Below the pieces are notes generated by a model. That model did not search any database. It saw only the letters and a list, made by a program, of their open reading frames with translations, and was not told the origin of the DNA. A stretch of DNA of 39,033 nucleotides from an uncultured Clostridia bacterium. Lineage in GTDB: Bacteria; Bacillota; Clostridia; Christensenellales; UBA1242. The stretch is taken from NCBI GenBank assembly GCA_947625165.1, contig CANQNH010000006.1, positions 1 through 39,033 on the forward strand. The letters are read 5' to 3'. This document shows, piece after piece, positions 21,798 through 32,500 of this stretch; the first letter of the stretch is position 1, and each line of letters opens with the position of its first letter. A program made the translations under genes and the position numbers.

Positions 21798-24700
21798 ATG
21801 AAAGTGAAAAAACATTCAATGCTTTTTAAAGGAATTGTGATGGTTGTTGCTTTTATGCTGACAGCACTCTGTTTTCCTGTCAAGGAACTTGTTGCGTTTG
21901 CTGATGAAACGGCAACGGACTACAATTTCCTGACAATCGGTGACGGCACAAAAGAGGTTGAAACTGTTGTCAACCGCGGTGCAGAATACACAATTCCAAG
22001 CGCATATATTGGCGGAAATTCGAATTTAAAAATCGGTGACACGTCAAAAAATGAAACAACTGACAGTAATTCGGATGGACAAATTTTGACAGCATCCAGC
22101 GTGAAAGTGACATTCAATGATGAAGTTGACGAAGATGGCAAACTGAAAGAAATTGAAGCACCTGAGGGCAAATTTGTTGCAAGCAGACTTGGGACATACA
22201 CCATCACATATTCATACACTTTCTATGCTGCAGAGGCTGACAAAAGCACAGCAGTCACAAACAGTCACCAACTGAAAGTGAAGAGTGTTCTTTCATCTGC
22301 ATCATTTGATTTGACAGACCCAGATGTCATCTTCCCAGAGGTTGTTGACCTTACTGTTGAAGGTGCAAAAGAAACTGTTGAGGGCGGCGAAAAGCCAAAA
22401 GATGTCTATCTTCCAACTCCAAAAATCACAGGCGAGAATGGAAAGGACGTCCCTGTGAAAGCATATAAATCACTTGATGCTGCAAAAGCAACAGAGGATG
22501 CAAACTTTGTTGTTGTGACAGCAACAGGCGGTGTCAACAACAAAGCGTTTGAGGTTTCAGAAAAAGAAGAAAAACTCTATGTTGACGGCTCAAAGTTTGA
22601 GGCAAAAACAGGGGAAGCGCCTTCCGAATTTGGTGCAGGGACTTACACAATCAAATATTCATACTACACCCGCACAAAAAATGGAGAGAGTTGGGGTGAA
22701 CCATACTTTGTGACATCAACAACAAAATCATTCAAGGTCTATAATGACAAAAACAATCCATACTACAAAAACTTCAATGAAATCACACTTGAACTTTCAA
22801 AAGATTGGGTTGACAACGGCAAACGCGGTGAAGAAAGCTCTCTTCCAACAGCAATCGGCGTGACACCAAAAGATGCCACTCCAAACGGTGAAAATGTTGC
22901 TGTGTCATACAAAGTGCAAGTGCTGTTCAAAGAAAAGTATGGTGACAAGGACTATGCTCCAATCACAAAAGAGGTTTATGACAAAACCACTGATGCAGAT
23001 GGAAACGAAGTTGACATTCTCAAAGAGGAAGATGGACAACTCTATTTGGCAGACCCAACAAAGTTCACACCGCTGCAAGATGGCTACTACACTTTCATCT
23101 ACACCATCACAGACTTCTATGGCCACACTTATTCTTCACCAAAAGGCGTTTATAAATTTGATGATGTGAAGGATGAAAAAGAGCCAACACCTGTGCTTTA
23201 TGACGCATCACAATATGCAGGAACAACCGACTATGCTGACAAAGAGCATAAAGACGAAAGCCACAAACTGAAAACTTATGCCACATCCAATGGCGTTGTT
23301 GTTTATGCAATCGGAATGAACGACAATGTTTCCAAAACCAGCGAGGCTGTTGAAGGACCTTTGGCTGAGGGCGAAGAAAAAGGCAAAGTCAGACTGACAA
23401 GAAAGATTATGCGCGGTGCAGAAACTGTGCTTGAAATCAATCAATACAACAGATTTAACCTTGTGTTCAACTATCGCAACTCTGCAGCCTACAAGGCATA
23501 TGAAAACTTCCTCACAAACAACTTCCTTGTTCGCAAGGCAGTTTCAGAGGATGCAACACTTGTTGGTTCAACAGTTGAAGAAAAAATCACAACCAACACA
23601 AAAATGCTTGAATGGCTTCAAAAACACAACTATTTGATTGTTGTTGACAATGCCAATGCCGAGAAAATTTATGAAATTTTCAGTGCCGAAGGCGAAAACT
23701 TCTTTGACAGCATTGAAAGCGTGAAGAATGCCGGAAGCGAAATCCCACAAGAGCAAGCAGACCACGATGCCGCAGTTGCCGAGGCAAAAAAGAACGCTGC
23801 AATCGCTTGGCTCAAATCTGAAGATGCAGTTGCAAAGGGTTTTGGCTACATCGACACTGACGAAACATTTGGCGCAGACGAGGCAGACAACGGAACAGGG
23901 CGCGACAACTATTATATTCACTATATCGCAGTTGACGCTGCAGGAACAACAGGTGATGTTCCATATGACATCAGCATTGTTCTTCAAGAAAACGAGGAGC
24001 AAGCACCTGAAGTCAGATTTTCAACAACACTTCAAAAAACCTATTTGCCAAATTCTGTTGTGACATTCAATGTTCCAACAGCAAGCGACAATCGTGACGC
24101 AAATATGCAAGTTGTCACACTCTATCGTTTTGTGAATGGCACAAATCAGCCTGTGAAGGTTGAAGACAAAAACACAACTGAAGGCGAAGTGAAAGGCATC
24201 AGTTTGACATCTCTTTGGACAGACATCAATGGAAAAAGAGTGAAAGGAATGCTTTTGACAGACACCTACAAAGCATATCACGGTGAAAGCGCAGATGGTT
24301 ACATCGATTTGACAGACGCAGACGCAACATCTTACACAATCGACCTGAAAGAAGGCGGAACGGACGCCGTTGGACTGCAAATTTTCTGCTATGCTTATGA
24401 TGATTGCGGAAATGTTGGAATTTATGCTGAAACAATTTCAATTCTCAACTCTGAGGACAACAAAGCACCACAATTTGTTTCCGCAGAAGCACCAAAGGGG
24501 GCAGAATATTCTCAAGATGAAGAGATTGAACTTCCAACAATCACTGTTCAAGACGATGCAATCGGATTTGTTGACTATGAAGTGAAACTTTTCCACATTG
24601 AAGATGATGGAACAGAAACAGAGTTCAACAATGTTATTGACACTCATATTGTCAGCCGCAGAACTTGGGCTCAATCCAAGTCTGGTGAACTGAAACTTTA

Positions 24701-26255
24701 TGCAGGAAGATTTGTTGCATCAGCATCTGGAAAATATCAAGCAAGAATTTCAGTTGTTGACAGCAAGAAAAACACAATTGTTTACTTTGCAGATTATTAT
24801 GTGAAATCAAGAGTTTTGTCTTCTTCAGTTGAGGTGCGCTCAACTTTGGAAAAGAACCAAACTGTTGAACTTTACAAAGACACAGTTCTCATCCCAGACC
24901 CAACAGTGACCTATTCAATCGACAAGAGTGTGACATACGACATCTTCAAGGCAAATTCAGACCTTTATGATGCAGGCAAGACAGACCCAGAAACTTATCC
25001 AAATTCAAGATATAACAGCACTGATTGGGTGATTTATGGTGTTGATAGCAACGGAAAAGCATATGACTATGACACCAAAAACGGAATTATGGGTTCGCTG
25101 ACACCGAAAGAGGCAACAACCTATGAAATCCAATACACTGTCAACTTCACAGTTTATGACTTCAAGAAAGTGACCTACAAAGACGGCACTGAAAGTGAGG
25201 GCTATGACGGCGGCTACTTCACATATACAGAACAACCAAAACTCAAGATTTACACTGTTGACGAAAACACGTTCTATGTTGTTTACGCAAACGGAGAAAC
25301 AAAAACATTCACCGTTGTCAGAGAAGGCGAAGACGTGAAAGCATATGCTGATGGTTCTGTGATTGAGGATGGCAGCAAAACAAACTATGGCATCAATGAT
25401 GTTGACCTCAAACAATGGTTCAGAGATATTCAATTCCTTCAAGTGAAGAGTGATGTCTATCGCATTGAGGCAAAAGACACAACTGCTCCAACACTGAAAC
25501 CTTATGACTATGTTGAACACATTGACATTGATGATTTGAAAGACCCAGAAAAATATAATATGAAACTTGACATCTATGGTATTCAAAGTGATGATGAAGA
25601 CATTGATTGGTCAAGATCAGTTGTCACAGTTTCTGGACAACTTGCAGATAAAACAAACATCAGCCCTGTGGAATATAAAGGCTCGTTTGAAACAAAAACT
25701 TACACTTTCACAACTGATAAGGATGCAACATACACAATCAACTACACTGTTTATGACAAGAGCGGCCTTAGCACAAGCAAGGACTATTATGTGACAGTTG
25801 GTGATGCTGTTCCACCAGAGTTCCACTTCCTCAAAGATGACTTTGTCAAGGAAACCTACAAACTTGAAGAAGTCAGCGGAAGCAATCGTTTGACAATTGA
25901 CCTTAACGATATTGAAGTTCTTGACAATTCGACAACGATTGATGCAGACGTTGATGTCAAACTCTATCGCGGTGATGACGAAATCAAACCAGACGAAAGT
26001 CCAAATGCTGATGTTCTCAAATTCAACATCACACAAACAGGAAACTACACTTTGACTTTTGAAACTCGCGATGCCGCTGGAAACAAACAGACTTATGAAA
26101 AGAAATTCACTGTTGAAGAAAAAACACAAGACACTCAGATGGTTTATCAGACTGTTGGAACAATCTTGATTGTCATCTCAGTTGTTGTGCTTGCAGGTGT
26201 CATCATCTACTTCATCGTTTCCAAGGTTAAACTTGACAAAGAGTTGAAGAAATAA
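21798..26255 (+). CDS. Large secreted, membrane-anchored Ig-like repeat protein (1485 residues)
   Basis: The product has a Sec signal peptide (basic start, hydrophobic VMVVAFMLTALCF, likely cleavage after AFA near residue 35) and a C-terminal membrane helix (TILIVISVVVLAGVIIYFIV) followed by a short basic tail. The region between repeats a beta-sandwich pattern with G-x-Y-T-I-x-Y and D-x-x-G-N elements, for example GTYTITYSYTFY, GTYTIKYSYYT, DGYYTFIYTITDFYGHTY, ATYTINYTVYDKSG and TGNYTLTFETRDAAGN. These are bacterial Ig-like domains typical of adhesins or stalks. There is no LPXTG or S-layer anchor; the helix is the likely anchor. The ATG at 21798 has AGGAG seven bases upstream. The ligand is unknown. 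It is convergent with a second, larger protein of the same kind. Confidence 0.88.
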   Translation: MKVKKHSMLFKGIVMVVAFMLTALCFPVKELVAFADETATDYNFLTIGDGTKEVETVVNRGAEYTIPSAYIGGNSNLKIGDTSKNETTDSNSDGQILTASSVKVTFNDEVDEDGKLKEIEAPEGKFVASRLGTYTITYSYTFYAAEADKSTAVTNSHQLKVKSVLSSASFDLTDPDVIFPEVVDLTVEGAKETVEGGEKPKDVYLPTPKITGENGKDVPVKAYKSLDAAKATEDANFVVVTATGGVNNKAFEVSEKEEKLYVDGSKFEAKTGEAPSEFGAGTYTIKYSYYTRTKNGESWGEPYFVTSTTKSFKVYNDKNNPYYKNFNEITLELSKDWVDNGKRGEESSLPTAIGVTPKDATPNGENVAVSYKVQVLFKEKYGDKDYAPITKEVYDKTTDADGNEVDILKEEDGQLYLADPTKFTPLQDGYYTFIYTITDFYGHTYSSPKGVYKFDDVKDEKEPTPVLYDASQYAGTTDYADKEHKDESHKLKTYATSNGVVVYAIGMNDNVSKTSEAVEGPLAEGEEKGKVRLTRKIMRGAETVLEINQYNRFNLVFNYRNSAAYKAYENFLTNNFLVRKAVSEDATLVGSTVEEKITTNTKMLEWLQKHNYLIVVDNANAEKIYEIFSAEGENFFDSIESVKNAGSEIPQEQADHDAAVAEAKKNAAIAWLKSEDAVAKGFGYIDTDETFGADEADNGTGRDNYYIHYIAVDAAGTTGDVPYDISIVLQENEEQAPEVRFSTTLQKTYLPNSVVTFNVPTASDNRDANMQVVTLYRFVNGTNQPVKVEDKNTTEGEVKGISLTSLWTDINGKRVKGMLLTDTYKAYHGESADGYIDLTDADATSYTIDLKEGGTDAVGLQIFCYAYDDCGNVGIYAETISILNSEDNKAPQFVSAEAPKGAEYSQDEEIELPTITVQDDAIGFVDYEVKLFHIEDDGTETEFNNVIDTHIVSRRTWAQSKSGELKLYAGRFVASASGKYQARISVVDSKKNTIVYFADYYVKSRVLSSSVEVRSTLEKNQTVELYKDTVLIPDPTVTYSIDKSVTYDIFKANSDLYDAGKTDPETYPNSRYNSTDWVIYGVDSNGKAYDYDTKNGIMGSLTPKEATTYEIQYTVNFTVYDFKKVTYKDGTESEGYDGGYFTYTEQPKLKIYTVDENTFYVVYANGETKTFTVVREGEDVKAYADGSVIEDGSKTNYGINDVDLKQWFRDIQFLQVKSDVYRIEAKDTTAPTLKPYDYVEHIDIDDLKDPEKYNMKLDIYGIQSDDEDIDWSRSVVTVSGQLADKTNISPVEYKGSFETKTYTFTTDKDATYTINYTVYDKSGLSTSKDYYVTVGDAVPPEFHFLKDDFVKETYKLEEVSGSNRLTIDLNDIEVLDNSTTIDADVDVKLYRGDDEIKPDESPNADVLKFNITQTGNYTLTFETRDAAGNKQTYEKKFTVEEKTQDTQMVYQTVGTILIVISVVVLAGVIIYFIVSKVKLDKELKK

Positions 26256-26272
26256 GCAACTTGTTTGAAAAC

Positions 26273-26304
26273 AAAAAAAAGACCAAAAATTTGGTCTTTT
26301 TTTT
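26273..26304. terminator. Bidirectional intrinsic terminator
   Basis: AAAAAAAAGACCAAA (26273-26287) pairs with TTTGGTCTTTTTTTT (26290-26304); eight T residues on the plus strand and eight A residues on the other side make it usable in both directions. It ends the plus-strand gene at 26255 and could also end the minus-strand gene, although it is about 200 bases from that stop codon. Confidence 0.88.
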
Positions 26305-26307
26305 CGT

Positions 26308-26340
26308 CTTGAAAACAGTCATCGCCACTTGAAAACAGTC
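26308..26340. repeat. Short direct repeat, 13 bp twice
   Basis: CTTGAAAACAGTC occurs at 26308-26320 and 26328-26340, period 20. A similar string occurs near 38075-38090, before the rRNA promoter. Meaning unknown. Confidence 0.6.
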
Positions 26341-26508
26341 GTGTTCAATAGGAAGTGTTGCCAAGATGTTTTGCAAAAGGATTGTCTGGTTGTTTTGTTT
26401 TCTCTTTGTCTTAAACTTATCTTCTGCCCTTGAAAATCTCGAACAAACGCTGACAATTGATGTTGCGTTCTTAGGTGGGGTGTGGCTTTTGCTGTCTGCT
26501 TATATGCA

Positions 26509-29500
26509 TCACTTAACTGAAATTCGTTTTCTCAGTTTGATGATGATGACAACCACTGCAATCACCACAAGAACCGAAATCACAATCGCGATGATTGATG
26601 CGGCGTTCATTGGGTCTTTCTTGACAACTTTGTAGGTGAACAACAAGTTTCCGCTTGGGGCAATCAGTTGAACATAGTATGTTCCTTCCGTGTTGATTGT
26701 CATTGAAAGTTCTCCGCTTGATGCTTCGTTGATGGCAATCTCATCGCCAAAGTAGGAATATCCATTCTCAAGTTTCCTCAACACGCGCAGTGAGCATTCG
26801 CCCATTTCTTTATAGATGTTTGCCTGATTGAACCTTACGGTGATTGGGTCAGTTGTTGTTGCTCCTTCGCCAACCGAAACGCTGATTGATGCTGTGCCAA
26901 CTTTGATGGAAATTTTGAAGGTGAAACGTTGATGAACAGCATCTTGTGCAAATTGTGTGTCTCCAGTGTTGACTGTGATGAAGTATGTTCCTGCTCCGGT
27001 TTTTTCATCCAAATAGGACAGTGGGAGTGAGGTGATGTAGGTCTTTCGTGAGGTCACATAACTGCCAAGTCCAGTGCTTTCGTTGACCACATATTCGCGC
27101 ACTGTCTTGGTGATTGTTTCAACATCCAGCAAGCGAACAAGGTCATTTGTTATGTCATCAAATTGTTGCTCGGTTTCTTCGCCAACAACTTTCAGCACTT
27201 GTTCAACATAATAGTTTGGATATTTGTTGACAATGTATGAGAATTTGTTTTCGTTTGCATTTATGATTGAGAATTGATAGGTTTCTTGCCTGATTTGTCC
27301 ATCACCGGTGTTGCTTGTCGCCAGGAAGGTGATTTCATAGAAGCCCGGTTGGTCAAACACATATTGTGCATTTGATGAGCGGAAATCTTCGCGCGCATAT
27401 TCAACTCCGTTTCGTTTGACAAGATAGTGCGAATTTTCTGAGTTTTCAGGGTCAGCATAATAAAGCACTGGGCGGCCTTCAAGAGTGTAGAAATCTGTCA
27501 AAGTTGATTGGTCAATGTTGATTGTCACACTTCCGTTGTAAACCGCTTGTTTGATTGGCAGTGATGTTTCCTGTTGGTTTGTCAGCGGATTGGTGTAGGT
27601 CACTGTGAACGGCACATCTTTCAAGAAAATGTAAGTGAATTTCTCTGTTTGCCCATCGCCAAAGCGTTGCATATTTCCAGCGGCGTCCCTCAGGGAGAGG
27701 GAGTATTTTCCAGAATAGTTGAGGTTGGTGTAGAAATAATCTCTGCCTTCTTCTGTTTTGGAGTACACGGTTGGGGTAAATTTGACCCCATCTTTTTCAA
27801 CAATCAAACTTATTTCATTTTCAGGAATGCCATAATATTTTGACCATTGCAGTTGCACGCGCTCCAAATTTTCATCTGAAACAACAAGTTTCTCGCTGGT
27901 CATTCGCAATTCTGTGTCGGCAAAGTTTGAACTTCTTCTTGTTCCAATTGCAAAAAATTCGTCAACAAAGTCATCTCTGTCAGGAATGAATGTGATGATG
28001 ATTTCTGTCCTAAAGCTTGGTTTTATGCTTTCGTCACTTGTTTCAATCACCCATTTCTTGCTGGTCACCATTCCATCGGCGCTGTCCCATCTATCGTCTG
28101 TTTCATACGCAATCAGGGACTGCTCGTTGTTGACTTGAACGCTCACTGAAGAACGATCGTCATAACTGAGGTTGACAATATAGTGATTTGGATTGAGTTC
28201 GCCATTTTTTGCTTTGAATGGTTGTTTTGCGCGCTCAACAATGGCTGTCACGCCGTTGACTGTTTTTTCAACCCAATATGTGACTGCAAGCGAGGTCAGG
28301 TTGAATTCAAGAATTTGTTCGTCTGGCACAATGCCAAAAACATATTCCGAATTTGCCTTTTTGCCGTCTGGCCACTGCTGCAACCACTCTTCGTCATACC
28401 AAATCTTCAAGAAATATTTTTGCATTTCGTTGGTTGTGCTTCTTATTCTTGTGCCGGACGCTATTGGTGTCCAATTTTCTCTGTCCGTGCTGATTGAGAA
28501 TTTCACAGGTGGGAGATAACTGTTTTCGCTTTCGCCAAGATTGTATTGCACACGCACTTCGGAATAATAACCCATATTGCTTGAACCTTGGTCGTTCAAT
28601 ATGTCTTGTGTGATGTTCTTGTTGTTGGCATCTGTGAGTTTATATTGATTTGTTCTGTTCACTTCGTCAGTTGCATTGCGGGTTGGAAGTTTGTTATACA
28701 ATTTGAAATATATGTTCTTCACCCATTCGCCAGTCACGTCACCATTGAGTTCATAAAGTTTCAGCACAACTGTGAAGTCATAGTTTGATATGGCGTTTTT
28801 CGTCTGGAATGTGATGGTTGATGTGCCATCTCGATTTGTTTCAGGCGGGCTTTGAACAACATTCGGCAATGTTTCATCCTCTGTGCCATTGATGATTTCC
28901 GCAGCAACAAGGTTGTATTTCTCACGATTGTAAGTGTATTGCAAGAAGTTTTGAGTGATGTAGTAAAATCTTCCTTCTGGCTCATAGAGATAGTAGTATA
29001 TGTCATACATTCCGCCTTGCGAAGCAATCTCTCTGTCCGCATCAATCACAGCTTCACGATATATATGAATTTCGCGATAGTGCTGACCATAGTTGTCCCA
29101 AAAATCATAAATAATCCACGTGTTCGGTGCAAATTGTTTCTCTGGATTGAGTTCGAAGTTCAGTGTTGCTCCGCTGCTGTCAACCAAAATGTTGAGGTTT
29201 TCATCCGTTCTCCAAATGTCCATATATCCAAGCGGATTTTCCTGCTCAAACAAAACTTCATTGCCTGAAGCGGTTTTTCGGCTGATTTTCAAATGTGTCA
29301 GATAAAGGCTTGGGGTTGTTGTGCTTTGAATTTCAGCATCTGTCACTTTTGCAAAGCGGATGAACTCTCTGTCTTGCTGGTCGGTTGTTTGCGCTGTCAG
29401 TGGAACATCGCTTATGTTGAGATAGAAATCCACAACGCGCGCAGTTTGTCTGTCATAAATTGCAAACGACATCTTTTTGTGACTGTCGAAGTTTGACGGC

Positions 29501-32500
29501 ACAAGTGATGCCAAATCAACTGTTTCGCTGACAGAACCGGTGTACAGGCGATAACCTTTCGGGGTTGAAAGCACTGTCAGGGTGATTGGGCGGTTGTTTT
29601 CGTCAAAGGTGTGGACAAGCATTTGTGCCCAAACATCGCCAAAGAAATTCAGTTTTTCAAGTTTGAAGCCGGAGTGAGAATATATGTTGTTTATTGCGCC
29701 TGCGCGGCTGGCAACAAGGTTGAATTCTTTGACAGTGTATGCCTTTGTCACAAGGCTGCCTGTTGTTTCATCTTCTTCCTCATCAGGAACTGTGTAGGTG
29801 AACAATTCCAGACTTTCGTCAGCACGGGAGGAGATGAAGATGGTGTATATTGAGCGATTGCCAGCAAGGTCAGTTTCAACCACTTCATAATAGTGCCCTT
29901 CCTCCAAAATGGAAACCTCATCAACAGGACTGAACCCATTTATCAGTGGCGCGCTTGCATCAGTTTCTTGCTCATAGTTGTTGTCATATTTTGTGTTGTT
30001 GAAGTCGCGAATGTAGGTGACATAATCTTGTGAATTTTTCAGTTTTTGCAGATAGGTTGAAGAAACATTGTAGGAATAATATGCAAAAACAGAATCTGTT
30101 TTGTTGCTTGTGTTGAAAGATGTTTCGTCCAAAGAATCTGCTTTCTGGCCATTTGCTTTCTTATAGTCACGAAGTGATGCTTTTGTCATTGTTGGAATCA
30201 TATTTCCACTCAACGAGTCATCCACAAGTCCCTCAACATTGTCGCTTGGAGCGGAAAGGTCAATCTTGATTTTCTTTGTGATTTTGCTGTATAGATATCT
30301 TCCGTTGGTGTCTTTTGCTGTTTCATAGTTTTGATATTGCATTGTGATCAGCACTTCGCCGCCGTTGCGATAGACATTCAATTTTTGCTCAGCAAAACTC
30401 AAAATTCCCGCCCAAGTGGAGTTGCTTTGCAGTTCTGGTGTTTGGCTCCAGAAGCGTTTTCCACCATCTTCAGCAGATGTTGTGGTTGTTGTCCCGTTTG
30501 CTGTGAAGGTGATGGCATCTTGGTCAATTTCTGCCATATATTTGTTTGCAGATGCTGCCCAAGTGAGTGTGACTTCGCTTTGGTTGGTGTAGTATGTTGT
30601 GATGCCGTTTTCAACAGTGGAGTTGAGCGCCTCGCCATTTTTTGCCTGCACTTCAAAGTCAGGAGTTGACGATGTGACCACAAATTTGAAAACAAATGTC
30701 TGGTCAAAATTGAAGCCTGTTTCTGTGTTGTCGTTGAAATGCGTGCCAAAGCGATTTTGATATATCTTCACATAATAATCGCCAGGAGCGGTGATGATGC
30801 CAAATTCTTGCGTGTTTGAACTTGCAGAATAGAATTTCAAGAAACCATTGTTTGCCACAGCAGAATTTTCAATTGGGTTTCCATTGCTGCTCGTGATGAT
30901 TGCATTGCTTTCATTTGTTTTTGCAACAAGATTTTGTTGTAAGAGCCCATCTTTATATATTTCCGCATAGAGAGCAAACTCTTGAACAACAATTCTGTCA
31001 TTTTCATCTTTTTTGAAGTTGTTGACATCTCCATTGTTTTCAACGCTGAAATCATAGGAGGCATCGGCCACGTTCTTTTGAACATATTTGGTGTATTTAA
31101 ACTGTGGAACATAGACATTCACAGGCAGTTTGTTGGTTGTCACAACAGGTCGCAGATTATTTGGATCGTTGTTATAGGTTGAAGTGCCGTCAGTGTTGCC
31201 TTCTTCACTGTTTGGGAATGTCACAACGAGGTCGGTTGTCACCTTGTTGTCATAACTTGCAACAAAGATGTCGCCGCCCACCATACTTTCAAGCGGGCCT
31301 CCATCATACGACTCGGCGCTTGTCACAATGCCATAATGGTCAACGTAGAACACATAGGTGAATTGATAGGCGTCTTTTTCGTTGAAAGTATAGTTGTCGC
31401 CAAGTTTGTATGTTCTTGTGATTTCATATTTTCCCGGAGCGGTGTAATTTGCACTTGAACGAATTGGCGCTTCAAAAACCTCCTCGTTTGCTGTGAACTC
31501 AAAGGTTTGCTCTTCCGCATCTTTTGAGAGGGAGTAATAGTGGAAATCGGTTGGCTCGCCTTTGACATCCAGTGTGTCATATGTCGGAACATAAGCCCAA
31601 TATTTCATTGTGACACTGTCAACTTCCGTGCGTTTGTCGCCTTCAGAGAAGGTTGTGACAGGTTTGAATGAAACATACAAAATCTTTTTGACGCCAACAG
31701 GGCCAATATATGTTGTCAGCCAAGTTTTGCGTTCGTCATCCTCGGCAACGCCCTCTTCGGTTATCACGGAATCAAGTGCAACGGGGGTGTCGTTGTTTTT
31801 GTATGAGATTTTAAATTCTGATGTGTCAAAACTGATTGTGATTGCTTGTGTTGCGCTGTAATATTGGGTGTATAAAATGTTTTCGCTGGAATTATAGCCT
31901 GTTGTGTTGGAATAGTCGCGAATCCAAATCTTGAAGGAATAGCGTTTTTCTGCCACAAACTCTTTTTTGTATGCATTTTCCAGCCGTGTGTGTGTTCTGT
32001 GGTCGTTGTCGATGTAGTATGCCACATTGTTGATTGGAACTGCAACGTAAAGGCCAGTGTAGGAATCAATCAGTGTTGAGCCTTCGCCTTTGGTTATGTT
32101 GGAAGAAATTGTGATGTTCTTGAAGAAAGACTGTTTGAACAATTTTTCATACAGCAGTTCATAAATTTTTCGCTGCAACTGCTTGTCTTTGTCTTGGAAG
32201 AATGGATCACCAGACAGCATCTCATCTGTTATCTTTGAAGGGTCTTCAACGTTGTTGGCAAAAAGTGATGTGTTGAAGTTTGCAATGTAAATCAGTTTGT
32301 GTGTGCCCCAATAGAGCGTTGAATTTTTGTCGATTGGTGTGTTGTAACTTGGCAGATAGTATTGATTGTCTTTGATTGCAAACATAGGCTTTGTGTCATC
32401 AATCACAAAAACATCAAGAGTATAGTTGCCTGCTTGGTCAAACACTTCAACAAGATAGAGCCCAGCATCAGAAAAGACTGCATCAGACGGGATGTTTGTC

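Noticed and set aside
26366-26635. 89-residue plus-strand frame overlapping the end of the giant minus-strand gene
   Set aside because: Its second half is the antisense of the membrane helix and basic tail of the real protein; no promoter; hydrophobic start is likely chance.
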